DNA from: Brachycybe producta | Taxonomy: Eukaryota; Arthropoda; Diplopoda; Playtdesmida; Andrognathidae | DNA: 64,000 nucleotides | NCBI GenBank assembly: GCA_036925085.1 | Contig: JAUPFP010000036.1 | Coordinates: forward strand, 2,108,001 to 2,172,000 | Direction: 5' to 3' | In this document: positions 1 through 20,150 of the stretch, in pieces | Layout: the number at the start of each line of letters is the position of its first letter | Numbering within the stretch: position 1 is the first letter of the stretch | Made by a program: the position numbers and the translations under genes | The notes under the pieces: model-generated | Told to the model about the DNA's origin: nothing | Database searches by the model: none | The model's input: only the letters and a program-made list of their open reading frames with translations

Positions 1-77
1 ACAGCGCTATAATTATTTGTGATCGTTTAAACTCGAATAAACCGTTGAAAATTGCGGATTTGTGATTTTCTTCTTAC

Positions 78-130
78 CCGAAAAAGGGGTCGTCATCGAA
101 ATCTCTTAGCATAGAACCGAACAAAGACAT
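78..130 (-). CDS. Mlf: Myeloid leukemia factor (MLF) homolog, first coding exon only
   Basis: Read on the minus strand from the ATG at 130-128, this 53-nt exon encodes MSLFGSMLRDFDDDPFFG-like residues and ends in phase 2 at a strong donor (GG|GTAAGA, 77-72). The start resembles the Drosophila Mlf N-terminus (MSLFGALMGDFDDD). MLF proteins are small nuclear/cytoplasmic adaptors linked to transcription factor stability and chaperones. The rest of the gene lies beyond the left edge; bases 1-76 look like intron 1. The gene is divergent from ANKRD49, with about 780 bp between start codons. With only 17 codons visible, the assignment rests on N-terminal similarity plus the splice donor. Confidence 0.6.
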
Positions 131-907
131 TTTACAAACGTTTTGTTCGTCTTAAATTGTTTAAGACAACTCTGAAAAATACCGATAAATATATCAACTA
201 GATGTAGACGGACCGATAAATCTTTTCGCGACTGTTATTGTCCTTCTCTTTTCCGCGTAATTTTTAACGTAGAAACGCAAAAAATTCGAAACTTCGAGAA
301 AAATCCAGAAAAAGAAACAACGAGAAAGAACACGCATGCGCATACGATTATTCTGCGAGAAAGGGGAAAAAACTAACATGGCGGTGATATAGGTTTTTTA
401 ACCAATCACATGATTAGAAATAGTTTGGATGAATTTATAGTTACAAGATATAAAGAATTTTTCTGTACATATAGGAATCGTCTATTTCATGATAATGAAT
501 AAAATTACAAACTTATTGTATTTAATAATTATAAATTATTTTTTTTATATTTAAAAATGTATACAGTTTCTAATTAGTTTAATTTTTTTAGAATTAAGAC
601 TATAAAAATAATTATTATAAAGTCAATAATTGCAGGCTAAGTAAGTTGGCAACATTTTAAAGTTTTCAATGCAGAGATAACTCGTTACTGTGATTGGCTA
701 ATATATATGAACCAATCATTGATGTGGTACTTAAGGTGTTTTTAATTTTCTGATCTGTTACAATATTGATCGCTGCAATTCCTACGAAAAATGTATTGTA
801 CAGATTAATCCAACAGATCTGAGTAATCCACAAGATGGCAGCGCCCAGTTTAATAACTGAATTTCTGTCAACAAACTACGTTTTTCTTTAAATTAACAAT
901 TTTTACT
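131..907. other. Divergent promoter region between MLF and ANKRD49
   Basis: No convincing coding exon is visible. It should hold the 5' UTRs and promoters of the two divergent genes. The MLF side carries a GC-containing palindromic motif near 332-343; the ANKRD49 side is AT-rich. A 61-codon minus-strand frame at 194-379 has no family resemblance and probably lies in the MLF 5' leader. Confidence 0.5.
332..343. promoter_or_regulatory. NRF1-like site (GCATGCGC core)
   Basis: ACGCATGCGCAT closely matches the palindromic NRF1 consensus YGCGCAYGCGCR. It is one of few GC-rich words in an AT-rich stretch and lies about 200 bp upstream of the MLF start codon, where promoter NRF1 sites are common in animals. 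Function is inferred from the motif and its position only. Confidence 0.35.
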
Positions 908-1606
908 ATGGCAGAAGCTTTTCTAAATGAGAATCTAAGCGATAGCGATGCAGATATCGAAGAAGAATCTGAGAAATGTGATGGTAAGGTGTTTTAAACT
1001 GTAAAATTCTCCGTTTTTGTGTCCCTTACGTTGTTTACATGTAAAAGGTACCGACTTTTTGAAGGCTGCTGAACAGAATGACGTTTCTAGACTAGAAGAA
1101 CTGTTGAATGGCAACTCGGAGTTGATAAACTGGTGCGACAGAGATGGATATTCTGCTTTGCATCGAGCTTCGTACAACGGAAACGTCGAAGCGATTAAGG
1201 TGACGAGTCTGATTATCTTCGACACTTCTAGAAACCTGATGTATTTATGTAAAACCGTGTTTCTTCAAAGGTTCTGTTGGCGAGAGGAGCACGGATCGAT
1301 GCCAAAACAAATTGTGGGTGGCAGCCTTTACACAGTGCCGTTCATTGGAACATGGTCGAAGCGGCTTCGCTATTACTCAAATGCGGAGCGGACATCAATG
1401 CAGTGACCAGTGGTCGTCAAACGCCTCTTCATTTTGCAGCAAGTCGTGGAGATTCCAGATCCATGCTTTTGCTTCTTCTTATGAATCCTTACATCGATGC
1501 ATCCATCGTCAATGAAGCAAACGAAACGGCTTACGACATTGCGTACAGAACTTCCAAGAACTATAAACTGTTTGAAATTGTTAGTCCTTCTATTAATGAG
1601 ATTTGA
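908..1606 (+). CDS. ANKRD49: Ankyrin repeat domain protein 49
   Basis: Three exons: 908-983, 1048-1199 and 1271-1606, with GT-AG introns of 64 and 71 bp and a continuous frame, giving 187 aa. An acidic N-terminus is followed by about four ankyrin repeats: one opens AAEQNDVSRLEELL, the next GYSALHRASYNGN, then PLHSAVHWNMVEAASLLL, and the last TPLHFAASRGDSRSMLLLL. The C-terminal tail (MNPYIDASIVNEANETAYDI, then RTSKNYKLFEIV) matches vertebrate ANKRD49 closely, including the YDIAxRTS motif. The family is a small nuclear ankyrin protein reported in erythroid gene activation and spermatogenesis; its molecular partner is unclear. It is shorter than the human protein (239 aa), mainly at the N-terminus. 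An AATAAA signal lies at 1636-1641. Confidence 0.93.
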
Positions 1607-3062
1607 TTCACTTATGATGTATTTTTATATTTATCAATAAAAAATAAATGATGAAGTTTCTTTTATGTTTCTTTTATTATTTTGAATTCATATATTAAAA
1701 AGGTGATATTTGTTTTCATAAATTCCTATCCCACAGGGTATGCTGTGAATTTTGCTAGGTGTGCCCCGAAATTTTGAATGTTATATTAAATATATTTGTA
1801 TTATTTTCAAATAAAATTTAACTTTATTGAAAAACGCAAAATGAAGAAAACATGTAGGCACCCCTATGCACTGAACCAGTGATTCCAAAAGAATGTTCTG
1901 TGGCACACTAGTATGCCATGAGTTTTGTAATGTTTGTCACAATTTTTTTTAGGTCCTTCAAAAAACGTTTTGGTAACCACTGCCCTAAACTAAAAACGCT
2001 AACGTAATGGAAAAATACCAAAATAAATAAAGTTCATTACAAAGGGTTTCTTATTAATCCAAATTGGTTTGATTTTGCATAAAACGAATAATTTTCTTGG
2101 ATATTTTACATTCTTCAGCTTATGTTTTATTTGCGTAAGCCCCCATAATTTCTCAAAACATTTTGAATGTTGTTGAGTTTTTATTTGCGTAAATGTTTTC
2201 GTTTCAGTTAATAGTTTAGTAGATACAAATTTTGAAAAGTGGTGAATTGGAAAAAGTTAAATAAACTTCAACTCGTTGTTTCGTTCGTGCTCAATAAAAC
2301 AGTGTTTTTTTCTATATTACTTTGTCAGTGTAGAAAATCGTAATTATTCTAAAGATTACATAGGTATAAGGGTAATAGGTATACGTCGCTCGTACATTAC
2401 TGCAAATTGTTTTAGAACAATTGATAAGTTTGATTCATCCACAAAATCCTCAATAGAAGTTTTGAGATATTTTGTGTGGATACATTTTAAAATCCTGAGA
2501 ACTATGAATCTGTTAAATGATGAAAGTTGGATAAAAAAAACGAGTTACAAATTTATAAAACAAAATCTTCTGAAATCTTTTTTTTAAAAAAAAAAAAAAA
2601 GAAATGCCTGTTGTTTTCCTTGAATACAGTATTGTTCTCTTGTATTCATTTAAAGTAATTTTAGATTTACATTTTAAAAATAACTTTTTCAATATTTTTA
2701 GAAGGATAACTTGTTAATATAATTTAAAAATCAATTAAACATATAACTCAAACAATACAGTGTTAAAAATTATCTAAAAAACACATCATATGTTTGTTAT
2801 TTTTTTTCTTTCTCTCAGCACATCCGTAACTGGGAGATGTACAAGGCCGTTGACCCTTGACCTTATATTTTTAGATGAAGACCCTAGAATCCTAAATGAA
2901 AATTGAGAACATACCTGACACACTCACGATTTTCTAAAGAAAAATCTTAAAAATAAAGTGAAAACAGTTAGTCTTAATTTTTAAAGTGTACACTGCTCTG
3001 TCCAGTTTAGTTTTTTTTTAGTTTGGTAGATTGAAAAAATCTATTCGAAATTTTTTATAACA
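1607..3062. other. Intergenic, AT-rich, with transposon remnants
   Basis: It contains the ANKRD49 3' UTR and poly(A) signal, a hAT-like miniature element at 1877-1982 and low-complexity AT-rich DNA, including a poly-A run near 2583-2600. The 103-codon plus-strand frame at 2276-2587 is low complexity and resembles no family. The bases just before 3063 should be the ZP-N gene leader. Confidence 0.5.
1877..1982. mobile_element. hAT-like MITE
   Basis: The stretch begins CAGTGATTCCAAAAG and ends CGTTTTGGTAACCACTG, giving imperfect inverted ends of the CAGTG...CACTG type that hAT (Charlie-like) elements use. Only about 106 bp separates the ends and no coding sequence is inside. The 8-bp target duplication is not clear, so the copy is old or the ends are slightly misplaced. 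Confidence 0.4.
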
Positions 3063-4122
3063 ATGGCACGATTTGAATTTATTATAATCCTTCTGGTTGG
3101 AGGAGTCCTTTTGAGCAAAGTGACATCTCAGCTGTCACCAGGCACGTAACATTACTTAACTTTTTGAATCTTTTATATTTCATAATGTATATTGTATTTT
3201 CCAGCATCTGAATCAGTTACACTGAAATGTCTGAAGGACCAAATACAAGTTGACATAAAAACAAATGGTCCTTTTTCTGGTGCCATTTATACTCAAGGAA
3301 GTTTTCGTCAAAATGGATGTTATATTGATGCACATTCTGAAACAATTCATCAACTTATATTTCCATTAAACGGTTGCCAAACTATACAGGTAATGGTATT
3401 TTTTTTTAAAAAATATTATATTTTGTAAGAGCAAAGGTGAAATAAACTTGAAAGTGTTTTAGAAACTAGAAGGGTAGCTCAATTGCAGAAGAGTATTTCA
3501 TGTTTATATATTTTAAAATAAACTTTTTATGAGTTTGAAAATGAACCACCTTTAATCAAATGAATTTTTTTTATTTTAAAAAGTTTATTTTGAAAGCCTT
3601 CTTATTTTTAACGCACTTTAAATTTTCTCGTAGTCTTGCGCTTCTGAAATGCAGAATAATTATAATTAATCAGTGTTTGTAATGTTAAATAATATTTTGC
3701 AGCAAAGTAGTGGCGTGTATTCAAATGTTTTGATCGTTCAAAATGAAGACGAATTAATTACTAAAGAAGATTCTGCTTTTGAGATTCAATGTGATTATAA
3801 TCCAAGGCTTATAAGTTTAGAATCACAAAATGTGTTGGAATTTGGAAAGTAAGCATTGAACAAGCAATTGTGTTTTTTTTTTAATTATATTTGTATATCT
3901 ATTACAAAATAATATAAAATTAATCCTTATTTCTTTAGGAAGGAAAATATTAATGATAAAAAGGCGGCCAAGGTAGCACCATTAGCGTTGGCTTCTATTT
4001 CACAAGGGGATATTTACATGCAAGGAAGTATCACAAAAGGAGAGAATTTAACATCAGTTTCCAATGGTTCCAATGTTGCTGTATTGAGTTTGAAAAAACT
4101 TCCAAAAAATCATGCTTATTGA
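3063..4122 (+). CDS. Secreted single-domain ZP-N protein
   Basis: Four exons: 3063-3141, 3205-3389, 3703-3848 and 3939-4122; 197 aa. It opens with a signal peptide (MARFEFIIILLVGGVLLSKV). The body carries four cysteines spaced as in a ZP-N module (LKC, NGC, NGC, IQC), with the GPFSGAIYTQG and CQTIQ stretches typical of the ZP N-terminal half. No ZP-C half, furin site, membrane anchor or GPI signal follows; the protein ends after a mixed Ser/Lys-rich tail. ZP-N domains polymerise extracellular matrix and egg-coat proteins, so a secreted matrix or cuticle role is the likeliest inference. The first intron must be read as GC-AG (CCAG|GCACGT); the nearby GT donor at 3146 gives a stop at once. AATAAA-type signals follow near 4165. 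Confidence 0.75.
3440..3665. repeat. Fold-back MITE family A, partial copy in ZP-N gene intron 2
   Basis: It contains the family A left-arm words TTGAAAGTGTTTTAGAAACT and AGAAGGGTAGCTCAAT, then the AAAATAAACTTTTTAT block and its inverse AAAAAGTTTATTTTGAAAG. The right arm is largely lost. Confidence 0.6.
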
Positions 4123-5063
4123 TAAAATAATTTTTATGTTATCCATTTTCTTTATATACTGTACATTAATAAAAATCTGCTTTTGAACATAATTGAGTTT
4201 TTGCTTTCTAATTTGCTGCACGTTCTGAATCACTCTAAGTAATTAGTAATTTGCCAAATTACTTTTGAAACTTTGTAATTGTAATTACCTTTTTCTAATG
4301 AAAAATACAATTACTTTTTAATTATTTTTGTTTTATTTTTAAACTATTTTTGTTATCAAACTATTTTGTCATTTTTTGGGAAAATAAGTAATTGTAATTT
4401 ATTTCTAAATTATTTTTCATTGATGCAATTAGTAATTGTAACTAATTACTTTGAAAAGTAATTTGTCCCAACATTATTTTTTGTAAAATTACTCTACACG
4501 TAATACTTTATTTTGTTTCTAGCATGTATAAATTAGAGAAACATAATGTAAAATTATTAATATGACTAATGCTTTTACACTAATAGCCAATTATGATGCA
4601 ATCTTTTAAAAAAATGTAGTTGTAATATAAACACATGTTTTGTAAAATTTCAAAATAAATATTAGTAAAAGTGATTTCGGTCGTCCTTCACCTCATTTAA
4701 TAAATTAATAGCACAGAATCATACACAGACATTCATAACATTATTTCATTCTCCATTTTACATTATGAAACAACAAATATTTAAAAAAAATAATACTTTA
4801 TTTTACTTTACAACAATATAATAATATAACAAACAAATTCAAAAATATGTATACACAAACAATTTTGTCTTCCAACTTTACTTATCTTTACAGACTCTCT
4901 AATTTGAGATTCAATTTTTTTTATATAAAAATATAAAATACAAATTTTAAATGATGATTTGGTTGATTATAAAATTTGTAATAATCTTGCAGTCATTATT
5001 TTTTTTTATTTACTTCGGATCTTTAGAATTGATAATCTCAGCATGAAGAAAATACCATGTCGA
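4123..5063. other. Convergent intergenic region, ZP-N gene and Kazal gene
   Basis: It holds the 3' ends of two convergent small secreted-protein genes. Around 4230-4470 there is a degenerate run of AATTACTTTT / TAATTGTAATTAC-type words in both orientations, which looks like a short low-complexity inverted repeat. No gene was recognised. Confidence 0.4.
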
Positions 5064-6115
5064 TCAACATCTTCCTTTTCGAACTACTTTCAATGCTTTA
5101 AAAACATAATAGAACATTTTGTTATTCTTCTATAATTTATATCAAAATTTTATTAAAAAAAATATGAAAACATACCTGGAAGGCCTCTTGCTTTTCTATC
5201 TTGTGATTCACAATTTAAATCACTTAAATTTGTGTAAGTCTCTCCATTGTTGCCACATACGGGATTATAATCGTAATGTGTAGCACAAGGTATTTTTGAA
5301 ACTGATTTATTACTTGCAGGAAAACTGTGTACAGCTGCAAGAAAAAAATTAAATTATTATGTTATTATAAGCATAAAATATTAAAACGTATTTTTAAAAA
5401 TTTTTTAATGTGGTTTTAAAGTGCAAATAATGTTCCTAGAAATCTGATTATTCCGTCTTTCAGAAGCAAATTTAAGAGAAACTTGACATTTTTTTCCAGA
5501 AACTCTAGGCGTAACTCAAATCACTTAATTGCTCATTTTCATCTTGATTATCTTTCATAATAAACTTTTTAGGTGAGTTTGAAAATGATCCAACTTTAAG
5601 CAGACAATATTTTTTTTGACTTTCGTTCAAAAAAGGTTTTTTTTTAAAGATATCCTTTAAAATACCCTTTCGTGTAAATACCCTTTAAAATACCCTTTCG
5701 TGTAAATACCCTTCTAGTTTCTGAAACACTTTCCAGGTTCTCTTAATGCTTTCTCCTGAAAGAATAATCAATGTTCGAAAATCAGCTGTTAGTAAAACAT
5801 CTTAAAAACATTTTAAAAATTTTTCAAAACTTTTATAAGCATTTTCAAAACTTTTATAAACATTTTCAAAACTTTTATAAACATTTTCAAAACTTTTATA
5901 AACATTTTCAAAACTTTTATAAACATTTTCAAAACTTTTATAAACATTTTCAAAACTTTTATAAACATTTTCAAAACTTTTATAAACATTTTCAAAACTT
6001 TTATAAACATTTTCAAAACTTTTATAAACATTTTCAAAACTTTTTCTTGAAAAATTCCAAACTTACCAATGATGCATAGTAGAAATGAAATAACTACAGC
6101 CAAAAAAAATTTCAT
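5064..6115 (-). CDS. Secreted Kazal-type serine protease inhibitor, four-cysteine variant
   Basis: Three exons on the minus strand: 6115-6067, 5334-5176 and 5095-5064, phases 1 and 1, giving 79 aa. Exon 1 encodes a signal peptide ([16 protein letters not shown]). Exon 2 carries the Kazal core: [20 protein letters not shown], then LSDLNC. Exon 3 ends the domain with VRKGRC and a stop. The VCGNNGxTYxN signature is diagnostic of Kazal domains, which block serine proteases by presenting a canonical loop. Only four of the usual six cysteines are present: the C1-C5 pair is missing (CESQD where C5 would sit). Expected to be secreted, perhaps in defence or epithelial protection. Intron 1 holds a family A MITE and a 21-bp minisatellite. 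Confidence 0.82.
5408..5800. repeat. Fold-back MITE family A copy in Kazal gene intron 1
   Basis: Left end GTGGTTTTAAAGTGCAAA and right end words CTGAAAGAATAATCAATGTT and AAAATCAGCTGTTAGTAAAA match other family A copies. The centre has a short direct duplication (CCCTTTCGTGTAAATA) around 5665-5712. Confidence 0.65.
5822..6043. repeat. 21-bp minisatellite, about ten near-identical copies
   Basis: The unit CATTTTCAAAACTTTTATAA plus one A repeats head-to-tail about ten times with almost no variation. Because 21 is divisible by 3, both strands stay open: plus reads a KHFQNFY heptad and minus reads KVLKMFI. The minus frame even joins the Kazal signal-peptide exon, but a strong donor (G|GTAAGT, 6066-6061) removes it. 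I treat it as intronic satellite DNA, not coding. Confidence 0.85.
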
Positions 6116-6873
6116 GTTTCTAAATTTTTCTTTTTACCAAAAATGATGTTCCTATTGTATGAGATGACTTGAAATAAATGTTTGAAGAGATCTTTAGTCT
6201 GGTTCCATTTATATAGAAAATTTTCAAACCGGAAAATGGCAGTGATTGTGGGCTTTTATAATAATTTTTTTTATGCCAGCCGCCGGTTCTTTCAATATGT
6301 AATGACGTCCACAATTTTGGTTTTTCCCCCCTTTGAAACACACACCTTTTCTTATTCTATCCTTTAATCTCTCTACCTTTTTAAAAAAAAAAACGAATCC
6401 ACCCATCTCTATTACATGACATTTATCACAACAAACGCAAACTTTGTTTAAGTAAAATAATATTTTTAAAAAAAAAGGGTGGTCCACTTACATTTATGTG
6501 ACGTCAAAAAAATTGTTACCTGTCCGACCTTCACAGAACTTTATATGTATAATTATTATGCAACATTAAAATACAAATTCATTATATATGCATACACGTC
6601 AATGCAATAAATCCTTAAAATATCAAATAGCAAAATAGGACACATTTTTTCTTAATATAGTAACTAAAAATATGAACAAAAAGCCTTACATATTTATTAC
6701 ATGACTAGAAATTTTGAATATATTTCTTGTCCTTTCCACCAACATGTCCATGTTGTTGTTTTTTATATTTAGGCCAGGTCGAGCACAAAAATGGCATTAC
6801 ATTCATATATTATATAAAATGTCATGATTTATGCCCATTTTATTGCAAAATAATTATTTTTATTTAATTATTA

Positions 6874-7204
6874 GGGCTCGGATTTTTATACAGTTTCAAA
6901 CAAATGTTTCTCAATCTGTGGTTCAAAGGCCAATTGTGAGTTAACAATCCAGTTTAGATGAAACCAACAATTATTGTTTGTTTGTTTTTTCAATCAAAAA
7001 AACTTGTAAGAGGCTAAAACCTCTAGGTAACAATCGATTGTAGCCAGGCATCTAGTCTTTAACCAACCTTTTTGATTAGAAAAAAAAGCATAATTGTAGT
7101 TGTTCTAATAATGATAATGATGAATTGATGATGATTACTTCGCAATTGGCACTTGAGCCACAGATTGAGAAACATTTTCTTGATATTGCATAAAATTCCG
7201 AGAC
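6874..7204. repeat. Fold-back MITE family B, full copy
   Basis: It starts GGGCTCGGATTTTTATAC and AATGTTTCTCAATCTGTGG, and ends with the inverse: CCACAGATTGAGAAACATTT, TGATATTGCATAAAATTCCG. Arms extend about 160 bp with the pair TTAGAGGCTA-type / TAACCAACC-type words near the centre. It sits beside TTA on both sides. Three more copies lie in or near the M13 gene. No coding capacity. Confidence 0.8.
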
Positions 7205-9209
7205 GTATTAATTATATAAAAATAGAAAAAAAAAATCACATCTTTTTAAAATACTACCACAATGAAGAAAATAAAACAATTTTATCAAAAAATGATCATA
7301 TATTGAATTTTGTAACAGTTTATTGATATCTGAAGGATCTTCAGTCATTAGAGTCATTGACTTCATGTATTGGCTTTCTGTATTTAACCGGAATTTCCGT
7401 ATATGGCAACTTTAAATATATTTTTTTTAAAAACAAAATAATAGGACCTATTTCGTTACCTAAATTACTTATTTTTCTAATATAAAAAAAGCTTGTAGGC
7501 CAATATAAAACCATATTATGATATTACAATAAAAATCTTACTATAGAAATAATTTTGAAAGTAGGCCCACAAAATAAAAAAATAGCATAAAGTGTTCTAG
7601 TAATATTTATCTCACCTAAATTTATATATGTTTTAAGAAAAAAAGGTCGTTCTTTTTCTTAGAAAAATCTTTAAAATACCAATAATACCAATTAAAAATA
7701 ACAGGAAGAATATGAAAGTGACCACTAACTGTAATAGGCTATTATAAAGTCTAAGAACAAATTTTAACCCGGTAGTGGACATTCTAATGTCTTATAATAA
7801 TAGTAATAATTTAGACCAGACAGAGGTCATTGTCATTTTGTCTACATAAATAACCAAACAAGATAATCAAATTGGAGAATTTTAAAATAGAAATTGCCAG
7901 TTAGTAACAACATTTAAGAACACGTTTTTTGTGAGTGTGTTTGAAATTAGAACATAAGATTAAAATAACAATTTTCTCTGAATGACTCATAAGTTCATAT
8001 AACCACTTATGTTCTCTATTTTAAAATTGTAAATTTTATGTAATTTTTTTATACCTCATACTAGAAAAAAAAAATAAGGTCCAATTCTAAATGAATTCCT
8101 TCATGTATTGCATATGGCCCAATTGCATTTAAATATATAGATCTACTCATAAAATTGCTCATTTTGCAATATGTAAATAAAATAAAAATGAAAGCAAATA
8201 TTTCATAAATGTTTTGAAATATTTGCACTCACTTCTGTTGTGAACGATTTCCTGGTTGCCAATTCAAATTATTTCATTGTCAATATTCAAAACAGCAGGT
8301 AAATGAACTCAAACTATTCTAAAAAAAATTGTAACATCAACATACTCATTACAATATCACTTTCACATTTTTCATTTTTCAATTTTTAGCTTTAAGCTGA
8401 ACTTAATTACAATTGGGTTTTCTCTTGTGTAATTTCAAAAGCAGCCGATTCACATTTTCAAGAATCAAGGTCTTGAAAAAAGGAGAATGTTCATTAATCA
8501 TTTCATGTTGATATCATGAAATGCATTTTTTTTAACGAATTCCAGGAATCCAATTTGTATGGTTTGCATATAAATAAATTTTACTATAGTTACATTCGTA
8601 TTTATTATTGATTGATTTCATTATTTATATTTTCAAAGTAAATATTTTTTTTTTCTAAAGATAGCTGCGAGATTTGGTTATGAAGCATTTCACAAAATAG
8701 CTGAAGAATAGGTGGTATCACCTCTACTTAAAGCTAAATTTCATCTTTCAATGATTACACACAATTATTATTTTGTAAAAGATATTAAAGGTTCTTTTTA
8801 TGAATATAAATAATGAAAACCATGAAGAGTTATTCAATTAAAGCTCACTCACCTACAATGTTTTTATTTCTAACATGGAGTTGAGCTACCTCTAAGTACA
8901 TATCTTGATTTTAACAACAGGAAAAAAAATTTGCAATCATATAATAATTATTTTAATTTTAATAGCCAGAAAGGTGTTTTTCTTATTTACTTCGAAACAA
9001 TTCGAACAATTGACGTCATTATTTTTTGACAAGTTGGGGGCCACAGAACTTTTCCGACCCACATTTGAATACTATTTAAATATCTGAAAAAAGAAATACT
9101 TTACAAAAAATAAATACATTTTTTTAAACATTTTAAAATTTTAATCAGTGATTTATGTACAAAATTAAATTAAATGCTATCAATAGATTATAATATCTTT
9201 CTTTTAAGT

Positions 9210-9356
9210 GTTTCTTTTTCAGTAGGTGCTGAAAAGAACTTTCCCCGAAGTAATCATCAAAATTCCCGCAGCTTCTCAAGGTCCTTGTGTCCTAGATGTA
9301 GAAAATATACAAACAAATTTTTTTACACAAATTCAACGTCGAGTTTACGAAAGATG
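9210..9356 (+). CDS. Possible terminal exon of an unidentified gene
   Basis: After a pyrimidine-rich acceptor (TTTTTCAGTAG|G) an open frame reads VLKRTFPEVIIKIPAASQGP, then CVLDVENIQTNF and FTQIQRRVYER before TGA at 9354-9356. Amino-acid use is balanced, unlike the surrounding noise frames, and the opposite strand is not open. I do not recognise the family and found no confident upstream exon. It may be the 3' exon of a plus-strand gene convergent with WDR33, or a chance frame. Confidence 0.28.
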
Positions 9357-9662
9357 AGTGAGAAGAAATTGAAAGGTTTTCATTTATTTTCAATGTTCAA
9401 AATTATTATTCGCGTGATTCTTTCGGAACAAAATAAATTCACAACAAGGAAGAAGAAGAAGAAGAAAAAAAAATCATAAACAAAGAAAAGCAAAAAAAAA
9501 GTGAAAATGGAGGGTAAAAATGTGGAGGAAATGGTCGCTTAGAACAGTGAAAAATCATTGAAATTCAGTATTCGAAGAAGAACCACGACAACTGTTCATC
9601 AGAAAAAAGTTTAATTCTCACTGCAAATTAACTCCATCCAGTATTTTATTCTTTTCTAAAAC

Positions 9663-20150
<10,488 letters not shown>

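Larger units (their letters stand above)
6116..9662. other. Repeat-bearing intergenic region, no resolved gene
   Basis: Besides one family B MITE (6874-7204) and one candidate coding exon near 9210-9356, the stretch is AT-rich with homopolymer runs. Several short frames look faintly protein-like with splice-like edges (for example minus 8906-8858 ending in GTGAGT, and plus 8656-8708), but I could not join them into one consistent gene. Just before 9663 lies the 3' UTR of WDR33 on the opposite strand. Confidence 0.4.

Noticed and set aside
5771-6115. Long open frames on both strands through the 21-bp repeat, one starting with a signal peptide
   Set aside because: The frames exist because 21 is a multiple of 3. 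A consensus donor after the signal peptide exon and a good Kazal exon downstream show the repeat is intronic.
6120-6487. Overlapping frames of 60-87 codons on both strands
   Set aside because: Low-complexity, mutually overlapping, no splice signals; they lie upstream of the Kazal gene and look like noise.
8656-9085. Several short protein-like frames with splice-like edges (plus 8656-8708, plus 8952-9085, minus 8906-8858)
   Set aside because: Their phases cannot be joined to each other or to the 9210 exon without stops, and none resembles a known family.
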